Assembly (NCBI GenBank): GCA_023488455.1
Contig: JAMDDV010000016.1
Location: 35,422-99,421 of the forward strand
Source: Actinomycetota bacterium
GTDB taxonomy: Bacteria > Actinomycetota > Humimicrobiia > Hakubellales > JAMDDV01
Direction: 5' to 3'
DNA: 64,000 nucleotides
Positions 17,005 through 26,197 of the stretch are shown here, one piece after another (the first letter of the stretch is position 1; every line of letters begins with the position of its first letter). The translations under genes and the position numbers were made by a program. The notes beneath the pieces are model-generated. The model had not been told where the DNA came from, ran no database searches, and worked only from the letters and a program-made list of their open reading frames with translations.

Positions 17005-18675
17005 ATGAAAATTAGAGAGTCAAGATGGAGAATTTTGTTTCTATTCCTTATCTTCATCCTGGCATTTTTTATTGTCTGGACACGGCTCTTTTTCATCCAG
17101 GCACTTTCCTTTACAAAATATCAGGATTTAGCCAAAGCGCAGCATTTTGAGAGCTTTACTTACTTCGCAAATCGTGGAGCTATCCTAGACAGGGACAATG
17201 AGCAGGTAGCCATCAGCATCGAGGAGTCCACGATCTACGCAAATCCTTATTTGATAGTCAATCCACACGATGCAGCCCAGGAGCTGGCTTCAATAACCGG
17301 TATTGATGTGAACGAGTTGTACGAAAGGCTCTCTGCTAAGGATAAAGGGTTTGTATACATCGCAAGGAAGGTCCCCTCGTATATATCACAGACGATTATG
17401 GATCTTAAGATAGAGGGAATATACACGATTCCTGAATATAAACGCTATTACCCCTATCAGGATATGGCATCGCAGCTGATCGGTTTTGTGGGAACGGATA
17501 ACGTTGGACTCTCAGGAATTGAGTTAACTTACGAAAAGGAACTTCACGGGGTCGATGTAGTAGTGGAGGCAGAAAAGGACTCGCTTGGCAGACCGATACC
17601 TGGTTCGTATGTGACAGAAAAGGAACCAATAGATGGAAGTGATATCTATATCACCATCGACTCCGATATCCAGTATTTCAGTGAACAGGTATTGAAAAAG
17701 GTGGTTAGTGATTATTCAGCAAAGTGCGCTGCTGCAGTGGTAATGGATCCCCGTTCGGGAGAGATAATTGCGATGGCGAGCTATCCGACCTTTGATTTGA
17801 ACAATTTTTCGAATGTCGATGCATCTCTGATGAAAAATCTTGGCACCTCTTTTACCTTTGAGCCGGGTAGCATTTTTAAATCGATCGTGATCTCGAAAGC
17901 GCTTGATTGGGGTTACGTGAATGCCGGGGATGTGTTCAATTTGCCACCAACCATAAAAGTTGGTGACAAGTATATCAAAGAACCACATCGCTACCAGGCG
18001 GTGGACTATTCTGTCAGTGATATACTGGTTAATTCGAGTAACGTTGGTGCTGCTTTAATAGGCATGAAGATGGGCAAGGAAAAATTGCATGAGGCTATTC
18101 TGGATTTCGGTTTTGGCAGACAAACAGGCATAGACTTCATTGGCGAGGAGAGCGGAATAGTAGTTGACCCTAAGGACTGGGGAGCTTCGATGATCGGTGC
18201 CCTGCCGATTGGACAGGGAGTTATGGTAACCCCCATTCAGATCGCCGTTGCATATAGCGCTATTGCCAACGGAGGCTACCTTGTTAAGCCGTATATCGTC
18301 CAGAAACTGGGATACGATTCCGAACCAGCTCAGATTATATCCAGTGATACGTCCAGGTTGATGACTGAGATACTAAGGAAGGTCATAGCCGAAGGCACCG
18401 GTCAGATGGCGGCGCTTGACAGATATGTGGCAGCAGGAAAGACGGGAACTGCGCAAAAAGTTGATTCAGATGGTCACGGTTATGATGAAGATAGGAGCAT
18501 AGTATCGTTTGTCGGGTTCGCCCCTGCCCAGGACCCGAAGGTTGTGATTGCTATAGTAGTTGATGAGCCTTCATCTCAGACAGGGTCCGTATGGGGAGGC
18601 ACGATTTCCGCTCCAGTATTTAAAGAAATTGCGGAATTCACCCTGTTGCACCTGAAAGTGCAGCCAGATGACTAG
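17005..18675 (+). CDS. ftsI: Septal peptidoglycan transpeptidase (FtsI/PBP2-like)
   Basis: Penicillin-binding protein that crosslinks septal peptidoglycan. The 556-residue protein has a short cytoplasmic N terminus, one membrane segment (residues 10-32), the dimerisation region with RGAILDRDNEQVA, and a transpeptidase domain with Ser289-I-F-Lys292, Ser344-S-N346 and Lys479-T-G481, all three catalytic motifs. No PASTA repeats are seen at the C terminus. A possible extended -10 (TGCTAAAAT, 18684-18692) just after its stop may give murE an extra promoter. Confidence 0.94.
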   Translation: MKIRESRWRILFLFLIFILAFFIVWTRLFFIQALSFTKYQDLAKAQHFESFTYFANRGAILDRDNEQVAISIEESTIYANPYLIVNPHDAAQELASITGIDVNELYERLSAKDKGFVYIARKVPSYISQTIMDLKIEGIYTIPEYKRYYPYQDMASQLIGFVGTDNVGLSGIELTYEKELHGVDVVVEAEKDSLGRPIPGSYVTEKEPIDGSDIYITIDSDIQYFSEQVLKKVVSDYSAKCAAAVVMDPRSGEIIAMASYPTFDLNNFSNVDASLMKNLGTSFTFEPGSIFKSIVISKALDWGYVNAGDVFNLPPTIKVGDKYIKEPHRYQAVDYSVSDILVNSSNVGAALIGMKMGKEKLHEAILDFGFGRQTGIDFIGEESGIVVDPKDWGASMIGALPIGQGVMVTPIQIAVAYSAIANGGYLVKPYIVQKLGYDSEPAQIISSDTSRLMTEILRKVIAEGTGQMAALDRYVAAGKTGTAQKVDSDGHGYDEDRSIVSFVGFAPAQDPKVVIAIVVDEPSSQTGSVWGGTISAPVFKEIAEFTLLHLKVQPDD

Positions 18676-18718
18676 AATTCATGTGCTAAAATAACCTTAT
18701 TTCGTAAGCGGAGCTTTT

Positions 18719-20212
18719 TTGAACCTTAATCTTTTTTTACCAGTCAACCTGGTCGTAGAGCAGACTGGTGAACGTGAACTTAACATCGATTCCATTTCTT
18801 ATGATTCAAGAAGGGCAAAACCTGATTCTCTTTTTGTTGCAATTCGCGGGACTAAAACTGACGGGAATAACTACATTGAAGCGGCCAGGGATTCTGGTAG
18901 CATAGTGTTCGCAACCGAAGATCCGAGTGCATATCACAGATATAAGAATGTTTTTGAAGCTGCGATCCTGGCTTCTGATATCAGACTGTTTCTTGCTGCT
19001 GCCTCCGCTGCGTTTTTTGGCAATCCATTTAGAAAATTGAAACTGGTGGGAGTCACCGGAACTAACGGCAAGACCACCATTACCCGTTTGATATACGATG
19101 TGCTGCGCAGATTGAACGTCAAATCGGGTGTGATCGGCACAATTGGGTGCGAAGTGGATGGAAGGTATTGCGAGATAAATAACACGACTCCCGAATCGAT
19201 CGACCTTAACGAAATAATTGATGATATGTCTGAGAGCGGAGTAGAGGTCTGCTCCTGTGAGGTCTCCTCGCACTCCATTCATTTTGACAGAATAGCCTTT
19301 ATAGAGTTTTCCCTTGTTGTCTTCACCAACCTCACGCAGGATCATCTGGATTTCCACAGCAGCATGGATGATTATTTTAAGTGTAAGAGCAGCATCTTTT
19401 TTGATAAAGATCGATTCAAGGTTAAAAGATCGCTTATCAATATAGATGACGACTACGGTAGAAAGATATTTGAGAGCCTTAAAGGTAATGCCTACAGTTT
19501 TAGCCTTTCGGGAAAAGCTGATTTTAGGGCTGATAATGTTTCATTTGACGAAAAGGGCTTTCATGCTACTTTTAATATAGCTGGCAGGAGGTTCAACGTA
19601 AACTCCAGGCTGAAAGGTAAGTTCAATATATATAATGTCCTGGCTGCTGTGGCTTCGTTATATTTGCTGGACTATGATCCGGAATTGGTCTGTGAAAATA
19701 TAAGGAGTGCGGACTATATTCCCGGGCGTTTTGAGCCGATTGAGACCGACCGTGGGTTCATGGTAGTCGTCGATTATGCACACACGCCCGATGGGCTCTT
19801 AAATGCTATCAACGCAGCGAAAAGCATAGCGAAGGGCAGGGTGATCACAGTCTTTGGGTGTGGAGGGAACAGAGATAGGTTGAAAAGGCCGATAATGGGC
19901 AGGATATCTGGAGAACTGAGTGACTACACTATTCTTACTTCTGATAATCCCCGCTATGAAGTGCCTGAGGATATCGTAAGAGAGATAGAGGAAGGAATCC
20001 GTAAGGTCACTCGCAATTATATTTCTGTAGTGGATAGAAGGTTGGCTATAGCGGAGGCTTTGAAAATTGCCAGGGACGGGGATATTATCCTGATAGCTGG
20101 CAAGGGCCACGAAAAGATGCAGCAGATCAAAGATAAACTCCTTCCATTTGATGATAAACTAGTAACCGCAGAGGAGCTAACGAAGATAGGTGCCAACGAG
20201 GAACGTACTTGA
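18719..20212 (+). CDS. murE: UDP-MurNAc-tripeptide synthetase MurE
   Basis: Adds the third stem residue to UDP-MurNAc-L-Ala-D-Glu. The 497-residue Mur ligase has the ATP motif GVTGTNGKTT near residue 113, FTNLTQDHLDFH, and near the end SDNPRYE. The DNPR tetrapeptide is associated with meso-diaminopimelate as substrate, so the wall is probably mDAP-type. The start is TTG at 18719 with GGAG six to nine bases upstream; there is a 43-base gap after ftsI. The stop lies 23 bases inside murF. Confidence 0.94.
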   Translation: MNLNLFLPVNLVVEQTGERELNIDSISYDSRRAKPDSLFVAIRGTKTDGNNYIEAARDSGSIVFATEDPSAYHRYKNVFEAAILASDIRLFLAAASAAFFGNPFRKLKLVGVTGTNGKTTITRLIYDVLRRLNVKSGVIGTIGCEVDGRYCEINNTTPESIDLNEIIDDMSESGVEVCSCEVSSHSIHFDRIAFIEFSLVVFTNLTQDHLDFHSSMDDYFKCKSSIFFDKDRFKVKRSLINIDDDYGRKIFESLKGNAYSFSLSGKADFRADNVSFDEKGFHATFNIAGRRFNVNSRLKGKFNIYNVLAAVASLYLLDYDPELVCENIRSADYIPGRFEPIETDRGFMVVVDYAHTPDGLLNAINAAKSIAKGRVITVFGCGGNRDRLKRPIMGRISGELSDYTILTSDNPRYEVPEDIVREIEEGIRKVTRNYISVVDRRLAIAEALKIARDGDIILIAGKGHEKMQQIKDKLLPFDDKLVTAEELTKIGANEERT

Positions 20213-21605
20213 AGTTATCAAACATACTAGGGGCAAGCTGGTCCTGGGCTCGCTCAACAGCCGCTATGACCGCATTGAGACCGATACCCGCAAGACGGTA
20301 AGAGGAGCGCTCTTCTGGGCGATCAAGGGTCAGCACTTTGATGGAAATGATTTTGTCATGGACGCTGCGCTTAAGGATTTTAACGGTGCTGTGGTCTCCA
20401 GGATTTCAGATTCTGATATAAATCAGATATATTCGCTGAAGAAAGATGACTTTTTCGTGGTTGAGGTTGACGATACGCTTAAGGCCCTGGTGGATCTTGC
20501 GAAGAGCCACAGGAAAAGAATTAAGGCTAAGGTCATCGCCATCACCGGATCTTCAGGAAAGACCACCACGAAGGAGATGACTGCATCGATACTAAAGCGG
20601 GTTGGGAAGGTTGTGTATGCATATAGAAGTTTTAACAACGAAATAGGCCTCCCGTTGACGTTGTTACGCGCGACCTCGGTTGATGATTTCGTCATCCTGG
20701 AGATGGGGACGAGAAATAAGGGAAACATAATCCAGTTGTGCGACGTCGCTTATCCGGATATTGGTGCGATCACAGTTATCGGGCCAACTCATCTTGAGTT
20801 CCTGGGCAGCGAAGAAGGAGTCGCTGATGCTAAAGCCGAGCTGCTGGACTGCTTACGGGAGGATGGAGTAGCATGCCTCTTTGACGGAGACATGTGGTTT
20901 GAGCATATGCGATCAAAGGTGAGATGTCGTCTGATCCGCTATGGATTTAGCGAAAAATGTGATGTTCATGGAACTGATGTGAAAGTTGGTCATGACATGA
21001 TGCCATCCTTTAATCTGGGAATCGGAGGAAGAGAAGAGCAGATTAAATTAAATATCGCGGGTAAGCATAATGTAATAAATGCACTTGCTGCCTCTTCAAT
21101 AGCATGGGCGCTTGATGTCAGCGTTGAAGATATAAAAGCTGGGCTACAGGAATGTCCTGTACCTGATATGCGCAGCAACCTCATCTGGTTAAAAAACGAT
21201 GTTTGTTTGATAGATGATTCTTATAATGCAAACCCGATCTCATCAGCTTGCGGCATCAATATGCTCGTCGATGTCGGAGGTAAGAGGCGGAAGATCGCAG
21301 TTTTAGGTGATATGCTTGAGTTGGGAGAGGAAAGTGATAGGTATCACTATGAACTGGGCAGCATTGCCGCGAGATCAGGAGTTGACCTGATATTCAGTTA
21401 TGGTGACTATGCCAGGGATATCTGCCAGGGCGTCACTGACCTTGATGGAAGTGGCTGTGAATGCAGGAGTTTCAAAGATATGGACTCGCTCATACTGGAA
21501 TTAAAAAAGACGATTAAACCTGGTGACTTTATCCTGGTCAAGGCATCCAGGGCGATGTCATTTGAAAATATCAGTAAGGCTATTTTGAGATGGGATCAGG
21601 ATTAG
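20190..21605 (+). CDS. murF: UDP-MurNAc-tripeptide:D-Ala-D-Ala ligase MurF
   Basis: Joins D-Ala-D-Ala to the UDP-MurNAc-tripeptide. The 471-residue protein has the ATP-binding AITGSSGKTTTKEM near residue 117, the conserved RSFNNEIGLPLTLL, EMGTRNKGNI, and DDSYNANPIS further on. The GTG start at 20190 overlaps murE by 23 bases; no later start would retain the N-terminal substrate-binding domain. It overlaps mraY by 16 bases. Confidence 0.94.
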   Translation: MPTRNVLEVIKHTRGKLVLGSLNSRYDRIETDTRKTVRGALFWAIKGQHFDGNDFVMDAALKDFNGAVVSRISDSDINQIYSLKKDDFFVVEVDDTLKALVDLAKSHRKRIKAKVIAITGSSGKTTTKEMTASILKRVGKVVYAYRSFNNEIGLPLTLLRATSVDDFVILEMGTRNKGNIIQLCDVAYPDIGAITVIGPTHLEFLGSEEGVADAKAELLDCLREDGVACLFDGDMWFEHMRSKVRCRLIRYGFSEKCDVHGTDVKVGHDMMPSFNLGIGGREEQIKLNIAGKHNVINALAASSIAWALDVSVEDIKAGLQECPVPDMRSNLIWLKNDVCLIDDSYNANPISSACGINMLVDVGGKRRKIAVLGDMLELGEESDRYHYELGSIAARSGVDLIFSYGDYARDICQGVTDLDGSGCECRSFKDMDSLILELKKTIKPGDFILVKASRAMSFENISKAILRWDQD

Positions 21606-22588
21606 GGAAGATCGTTTTCGCGGCTTTGATATCTGGTGGACTTTCGCTCATCCTGTCCCCCTTGTGGATAAGGTATCAGCGCTATAGGAGGATGGGGCAG
21701 AAGATCAGGATTGACGGGCCGAGATCGCACTCGATTAAGTCCGGTACCCCGACGATGGGTGGTCTGGTGATAATAATCTCCTGCGTATTGGCCTCCCTAA
21801 TCATGGGCACCTTCTCAAAACAGGCAATACTGGTGCTGGTAGCCTATATTTTATGCGGTGCAGTTGGCTTTATTGACGACTATATCTCGATAAAAAAGGA
21901 CAGATCGCTTGGCTTACGCGCAGGAGCCAAATTTTTTGCGCAGATCGCAGTTGCCGCGCTCTTTGCCTTCTTTGCTATTGAAATCCTTGGACTTTCCACC
22001 AGCATCAAGGTACCGTTGACAGATTTGAGCTTTGATATCGGCTATTTTTATTACCTGTTTGTCTTTTTTTTGTTGACTGCTGCTACCAATGCGGTGAACC
22101 TGACTGACGGGTTGGATGGCCTTGCAGCAGGCGTGTCGGCGTTTATACTCAGCGCGTTCATCGTGATTGCATTTATGGAGTACAGACATATGGGTGTTAC
22201 TTATGGCCTTGATCTCGCCGCGATAAGCGCAGCGATGGTAGGGGCAAGTGCAGGTTTCCTGTGGTTCAATTCTGCACCTGCAGATATATTCATGGGGGAC
22301 ACTGGTTCCCTCTCGTATGGTGCGGCAATAGCGACGATTGCGATAATGTTAAAATTGGAGCTGCTGCTCCCGATCTTCGGGGGTCTGCTGGTAATAGAGA
22401 CGGCTTCCGTGATACTTCAAATATTATCTTTTAAGTTGTTCAAGCGAAGGGTATTTAAGATGGCTCCCATTCATCACCACTTTGAGTTAAAACAATGGCC
22501 TGAATTCAAGATAATCATCCGGTTCTGGCTGATCTGCATGGTGTTCGTGACGCTTGGATTTTTGATCTTCTACCTGGAGCTAATATGA
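21590..22588 (+). CDS. mraY: Phospho-N-acetylmuramoyl-pentapeptide-transferase MraY
   Basis: Integral membrane enzyme that transfers phospho-MurNAc-pentapeptide to undecaprenyl phosphate, giving lipid I. The 332-residue protein has about ten membrane segments and the signature motifs GTPTMGGL, DDYISIKKDRSLGL, NAVNLTDGLDGLAAG, FMGDTGSLSYG and the His cluster PIHHHFE. ATG at 21590 lies within the murF end; murD starts on its stop (ATGA). Confidence 0.96.
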   Translation: MGSGLGKIVFAALISGGLSLILSPLWIRYQRYRRMGQKIRIDGPRSHSIKSGTPTMGGLVIIISCVLASLIMGTFSKQAILVLVAYILCGAVGFIDDYISIKKDRSLGLRAGAKFFAQIAVAALFAFFAIEILGLSTSIKVPLTDLSFDIGYFYYLFVFFLLTAATNAVNLTDGLDGLAAGVSAFILSAFIVIAFMEYRHMGVTYGLDLAAISAAMVGASAGFLWFNSAPADIFMGDTGSLSYGAAIATIAIMLKLELLLPIFGGLLVIETASVILQILSFKLFKRRVFKMAPIHHHFELKQWPEFKIIIRFWLICMVFVTLGFLIFYLELI

Positions 22589-23967
22589 CGAAGATGCCGG
22601 ATGTGGATTTTTGTGGTAGGAACGTGCTCGTGATCGGTCTGGCAAAGTCCGGCATTGCTGCAGGCATGGTTCTGCTATCAAAAGGAGCGAGGGTGAGTGT
22701 TTATGATGCCAGCCCTGAAGTCAGCAGCTCTGAGAAGGTAATAAATATACTGGAAGCTGGCGCAAAGCTGGTAACTGGGGCGCAGAATGGCCTCGACGTA
22801 CTTGGTTTTGATTTAATTGTGATCAGCCCCGGAGTGCCTTCGGACATAGCTCCGTTGTTAAGAGCGGACTCCATGGATATACCAGTGGTGAGCGAGTTGG
22901 AGCTTGCGTACATGTTGGCAGAAGATACTATCATCCTGGCTGTCACCGGGACGAATGGTAAGACGACCACCGTAAGCCTGCTTGACCATATTTTGACCTC
23001 ATCTGGAATCAAACATGTGACTGCAGGAAATATTGGTTTGCCAATGGTCAGCCTTGTTGATGGTTGCAGGTCGAGCATTGTTGTTCTGGAGGTAAGCAGC
23101 TTCCAACTTGAGCGGATGATCCGTTTCAAACCGCATGCCGCAGCAATATTAAATATAACTTCAGATCACATTGACAGGCACTTGGATATCGATAGATATG
23201 CAGATATGAAGTACAGGATATTTCAGAACCAGGACAGATGTGATTATGCAGTTTTAAACTATGACGATGAGGTTATAAGTAATAGAAAGCCACCAGAGAA
23301 CACAAATGTTATTTATTACAGCGCCCGTGCAGAAGAAGGAGTCCAGCTGTTCATGAAGAATGGCAAGATTGTTTCCAACTTTTTGTATCCATGCAGTTTT
23401 AGTCTCCAGCAGTTTCATCTCGTGGGTGAATTCAACATATCAAATGCAATGGCTGCTATAGCGCTCTCCCAGGTAGTCGGAACTGATGCTCAGGCGATCC
23501 AGCATTCGCTTGACAGTTTCAGGCCCATCGTGCATAGACTTGAGTATGTGGCTACGGTTAACGGTGTGCGCTTCTATAATGACTCAAAAGCGACGAACCC
23601 AGATTCCAGCCTTAAGGCACTGAAAAGCTTCGATGGCAATATCTCCCTGATACTCGGCGGCAAGGATAAGGGAATGGATTTCAGCCTGCTGTGCAGAGAG
23701 GTTGGGGATCATGTCAGATTTGTTGCTCTCATTGGTGAATCGGCTGATAAGATTGGTAATGTTTTAGCGAAGTTCTGGCCAGACCTTAGGATTGAATATT
23801 ATGATAGCCTGGAGATGGCGACCAGGGCTGCATACCTGGAATGTGAGGGCGACGGTATTGTGTTGTTCTCACCTGCATGCGCAAGCTTTGACATGTTTGA
23901 TAACTATGAGCACAGAGGCGTGCAATTTAAGAAGATAGTTTCGCAGATTGATGAAGACGAAAAATAG
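22585..23967 (+). CDS. murD: UDP-MurNAc-L-alanine:D-glutamate ligase MurD
   Basis: Adds D-Glu to UDP-MurNAc-L-Ala. The 460-residue protein has the N-terminal Rossmann motif VIGLAKSGIAAG, the P-loop VTGTNGKTTT near residue 118, EVSSFQLE, and in the C-terminal domain YNDSKATNPDSS and LGGKDKG, all MurD landmarks. It overlaps mraY by four bases and ftsW by 17. Confidence 0.95.
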   Translation: MTKMPDVDFCGRNVLVIGLAKSGIAAGMVLLSKGARVSVYDASPEVSSSEKVINILEAGAKLVTGAQNGLDVLGFDLIVISPGVPSDIAPLLRADSMDIPVVSELELAYMLAEDTIILAVTGTNGKTTTVSLLDHILTSSGIKHVTAGNIGLPMVSLVDGCRSSIVVLEVSSFQLERMIRFKPHAAAILNITSDHIDRHLDIDRYADMKYRIFQNQDRCDYAVLNYDDEVISNRKPPENTNVIYYSARAEEGVQLFMKNGKIVSNFLYPCSFSLQQFHLVGEFNISNAMAAIALSQVVGTDAQAIQHSLDSFRPIVHRLEYVATVNGVRFYNDSKATNPDSSLKALKSFDGNISLILGGKDKGMDFSLLCREVGDHVRFVALIGESADKIGNVLAKFWPDLRIEYYDSLEMATRAAYLECEGDGIVLFSPACASFDMFDNYEHRGVQFKKIVSQIDEDEK

Positions 23968-25192
23968 GGGTTTACCCATTTTCTCATTTTATTTTCTCCT
24001 GAGCCTGGTCCTTACAATTTCAATTTTCGGTCTGGTGATGATCTCCAGCGCTGGCTCGGTGGTCGGGATGCAGTATTTCGGTGATTCGCTTTATTTTCTT
24101 AAGCGACAGGTCATCTATTTTCTGGTAGCAGTCGTGATAATGCTGGCAGTCTCATTCATCGATCACAGGATCCTGGCGAGGTTCTCGTTCTTTTTCATGG
24201 CCATATCGATTCTGCTCTTGATCGTTATAATTCTTCCTGGATTTGGTTTTAAGGCTGGCGGCGCTACTAGGTGGATAAGAATTGGTTTCTTTAACCTGCA
24301 ACCTTCTGAATTGACCAAGATCTTTTTTGTGCTTTTTTGTGCAGGGATTTTGACGAGAAAAAAAGAGAAGATTGGTGCCTTCAAACATCTCTTCATGCCG
24401 GTAATATTTGTTGCCTTGCTGGTCTCTGGTCTGGTATTTTTGCAGCCCGATCTGAGCACTGTACTCGTCATCTGGATGGGGCTGTTCTCAATGCTGTTTG
24501 TATCAGGTGCAAAACTTAAGCATATCATCGTGATAATCGCTGGCTGGATTGCTGTAGTGCTAGTGTATATATTCTCTGCTTCATACAGGATAGAGCGGAT
24601 ATTTTCATTCTTAAACAGAGGAGTTGATGCTGAAGGCGCAGGCTTTCAGCTGCAGCAGTCGCTGATTGCAATCGGCTCTGGTGGTATATTTGGAGTAGGC
24701 CTTGGTGCTAGCAGGCAGAAATTTCTATACCTGCCGGAGGCACAGACGGACTTCATTTTTTCCATAGTTGGGGAGGAGTTCGGTCTTGTTGGAGCGGCTA
24801 TTCTGGTTGGGCTCTATATGGCAATTTTCATAATAAGCTTTACGATTGCGTTCAGGACAAAGGACAGGCTGTCAAGGCTGCTTGTGGTGGGAATATCGAC
24901 GACTATATGCGGACAGGCACTCATAAATATATTATCTGTAATAGGTGTAATTCCCATAACAGGTGTTCCACTTCCCATGGTCAGCTTTGGTGGATCATCG
25001 CTTACGATGACATTGTTTGGCATTGGGGTTATTCTGAACATCATCAGGAACTTAAACAGATCTGAGTTGAGATTGGTGGATGAGATCGAGGAGGAAAGTG
25101 ATAAAGAGATTATTGATATGCGCTGGAGGAACAGGGGGGCATATATATCCGGCAGCGTCCGTCATAAAAAAGGTGAAAGAAAACGCAGGTGA
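23951..25192 (+). CDS. ftsW: Peptidoglycan glycosyltransferase FtsW (SEDS family)
   Basis: SEDS-family polymerase working with FtsI at the septum. The 413-residue polytopic protein has about ten membrane segments, the motif QPDLSTVLVI, the extracellular GAGFQLQQSLIAIGSGG, LPEAQTDFIFSIVGEEFGL and GVPLPMVSFGGSS. ATG at 23951 was chosen over the adjacent TTG at 23948. The C-terminal about 40 residues are charged and cytoplasmic, and overlap the murG start. Confidence 0.94.
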   Translation: MKTKNRGLPIFSFYFLLSLVLTISIFGLVMISSAGSVVGMQYFGDSLYFLKRQVIYFLVAVVIMLAVSFIDHRILARFSFFFMAISILLLIVIILPGFGFKAGGATRWIRIGFFNLQPSELTKIFFVLFCAGILTRKKEKIGAFKHLFMPVIFVALLVSGLVFLQPDLSTVLVIWMGLFSMLFVSGAKLKHIIVIIAGWIAVVLVYIFSASYRIERIFSFLNRGVDAEGAGFQLQQSLIAIGSGGIFGVGLGASRQKFLYLPEAQTDFIFSIVGEEFGLVGAAILVGLYMAIFIISFTIAFRTKDRLSRLLVVGISTTICGQALINILSVIGVIPITGVPLPMVSFGGSSLTMTLFGIGVILNIIRNLNRSELRLVDEIEEESDKEIIDMRWRNRGAYISGSVRHKKGERKRR

Positions 25193-26180
25193 GATTGAAC
25201 TTGGTTTCATCGGATCTGTCCGTGATGAAGGACTCAAGACCATAAAAAAGATTGAGGCCAGGAAATATTTTATGAGGATAAGATCATTTGAAAGGCGACC
25301 CTCACTTTCCTGGATACCCTCATTTTTTTCCTTGATAAGGGCATTTTTTAGCGTGATGGGATATATCAGGAATTTTAATCCAGACGCGGTGCTTGGCTTT
25401 GGTGGGTACGTATCTGCTCCTGTCATGCTGGCTTCGCTTGTGTTGAGAATACCGTACATGATCCACGAGCAGAACCTGGTACCTGGCCGCGCAAACAGGA
25501 TGTTCGCGCGGTTTGCGAAGGTTTTTTTTGCATCTTTTGCGGAGACAAGAGATTATCTGCCAGAGAGGGTTACATTTGTATGTACTGGAAATCCCATCAA
25601 GTACTCGGGCTGGACCTCTAAAGAGGAGGCGAGGGCAGATTTCGGCCTGGATGTGGATCGTATAACGGTAGGGCTCTTTGGCGGAAGCAGGGGCTCTGCA
25701 TCGATAAATGGACTTGTTTTTGGTTATCTGGGGAGGATGCTGTTGGCAAGAGAAGCACAGATACTGCATATAGCCGGATTTGATGAGAGGAGATTATTTG
25801 AAGGTGATAGATACATCAGGATGGATTATCTGGAGGATATGCAGAATTTTTACAGCGCCTGTGATTTGATCATATGCCGCGCTGGTGCTTCGACTATTGC
25901 TGAACTGAAGCATTTTAGGAAGCCTGCTGTATTGATACCGTATCCATATGCGGTTGGTGATCACCAGCAAAGGAATGCTGAGCATCTGGCAAGAGCTGGT
26001 TGCGCGATCGTTCTGAATGATTTGAAGATGAGTGCTGATATGGAAAAACATGCAGATTTGATTGCAGACCTTGCTTTTAATGAGGAGAAGATTGAGAGAA
26101 TGGAGGCTTCATATTCAATTTTTGGTGATGGTATTGACCCAGCGCTTAAAATAGTTGAAGAAATTTATCGAATTAATTAG
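25098..26180 (+). CDS. murG: UDP-GlcNAc:undecaprenyl-PP-MurNAc-pentapeptide GlcNAc transferase MurG
   Basis: Makes lipid II from lipid I at the inner membrane face. The 360-residue GT-B protein has the N-terminal loop CAGGTGGHIYPA, VLGFGGYVSAP, HEQNLVPGRANR, FGGSRGSASIN, and CRAGASTIAEL followed by PYPYAVGDHQ. The GTG at 25098 has AGGAGG three bases upstream (tight); an ATG at 25080 in the same frame would add six residues. Either start overlaps ftsW by about 100 bases. Confidence 0.93.
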   Translation: MIKRLLICAGGTGGHIYPAASVIKKVKENAGEIELGFIGSVRDEGLKTIKKIEARKYFMRIRSFERRPSLSWIPSFFSLIRAFFSVMGYIRNFNPDAVLGFGGYVSAPVMLASLVLRIPYMIHEQNLVPGRANRMFARFAKVFFASFAETRDYLPERVTFVCTGNPIKYSGWTSKEEARADFGLDVDRITVGLFGGSRGSASINGLVFGYLGRMLLAREAQILHIAGFDERRLFEGDRYIRMDYLEDMQNFYSACDLIICRAGASTIAELKHFRKPAVLIPYPYAVGDHQQRNAEHLARAGCAIVLNDLKMSADMEKHADLIADLAFNEEKIERMEASYSIFGDGIDPALKIVEEIYRIN

Positions 26181-26197
26181 CAGAAGGGCAAAGCAGA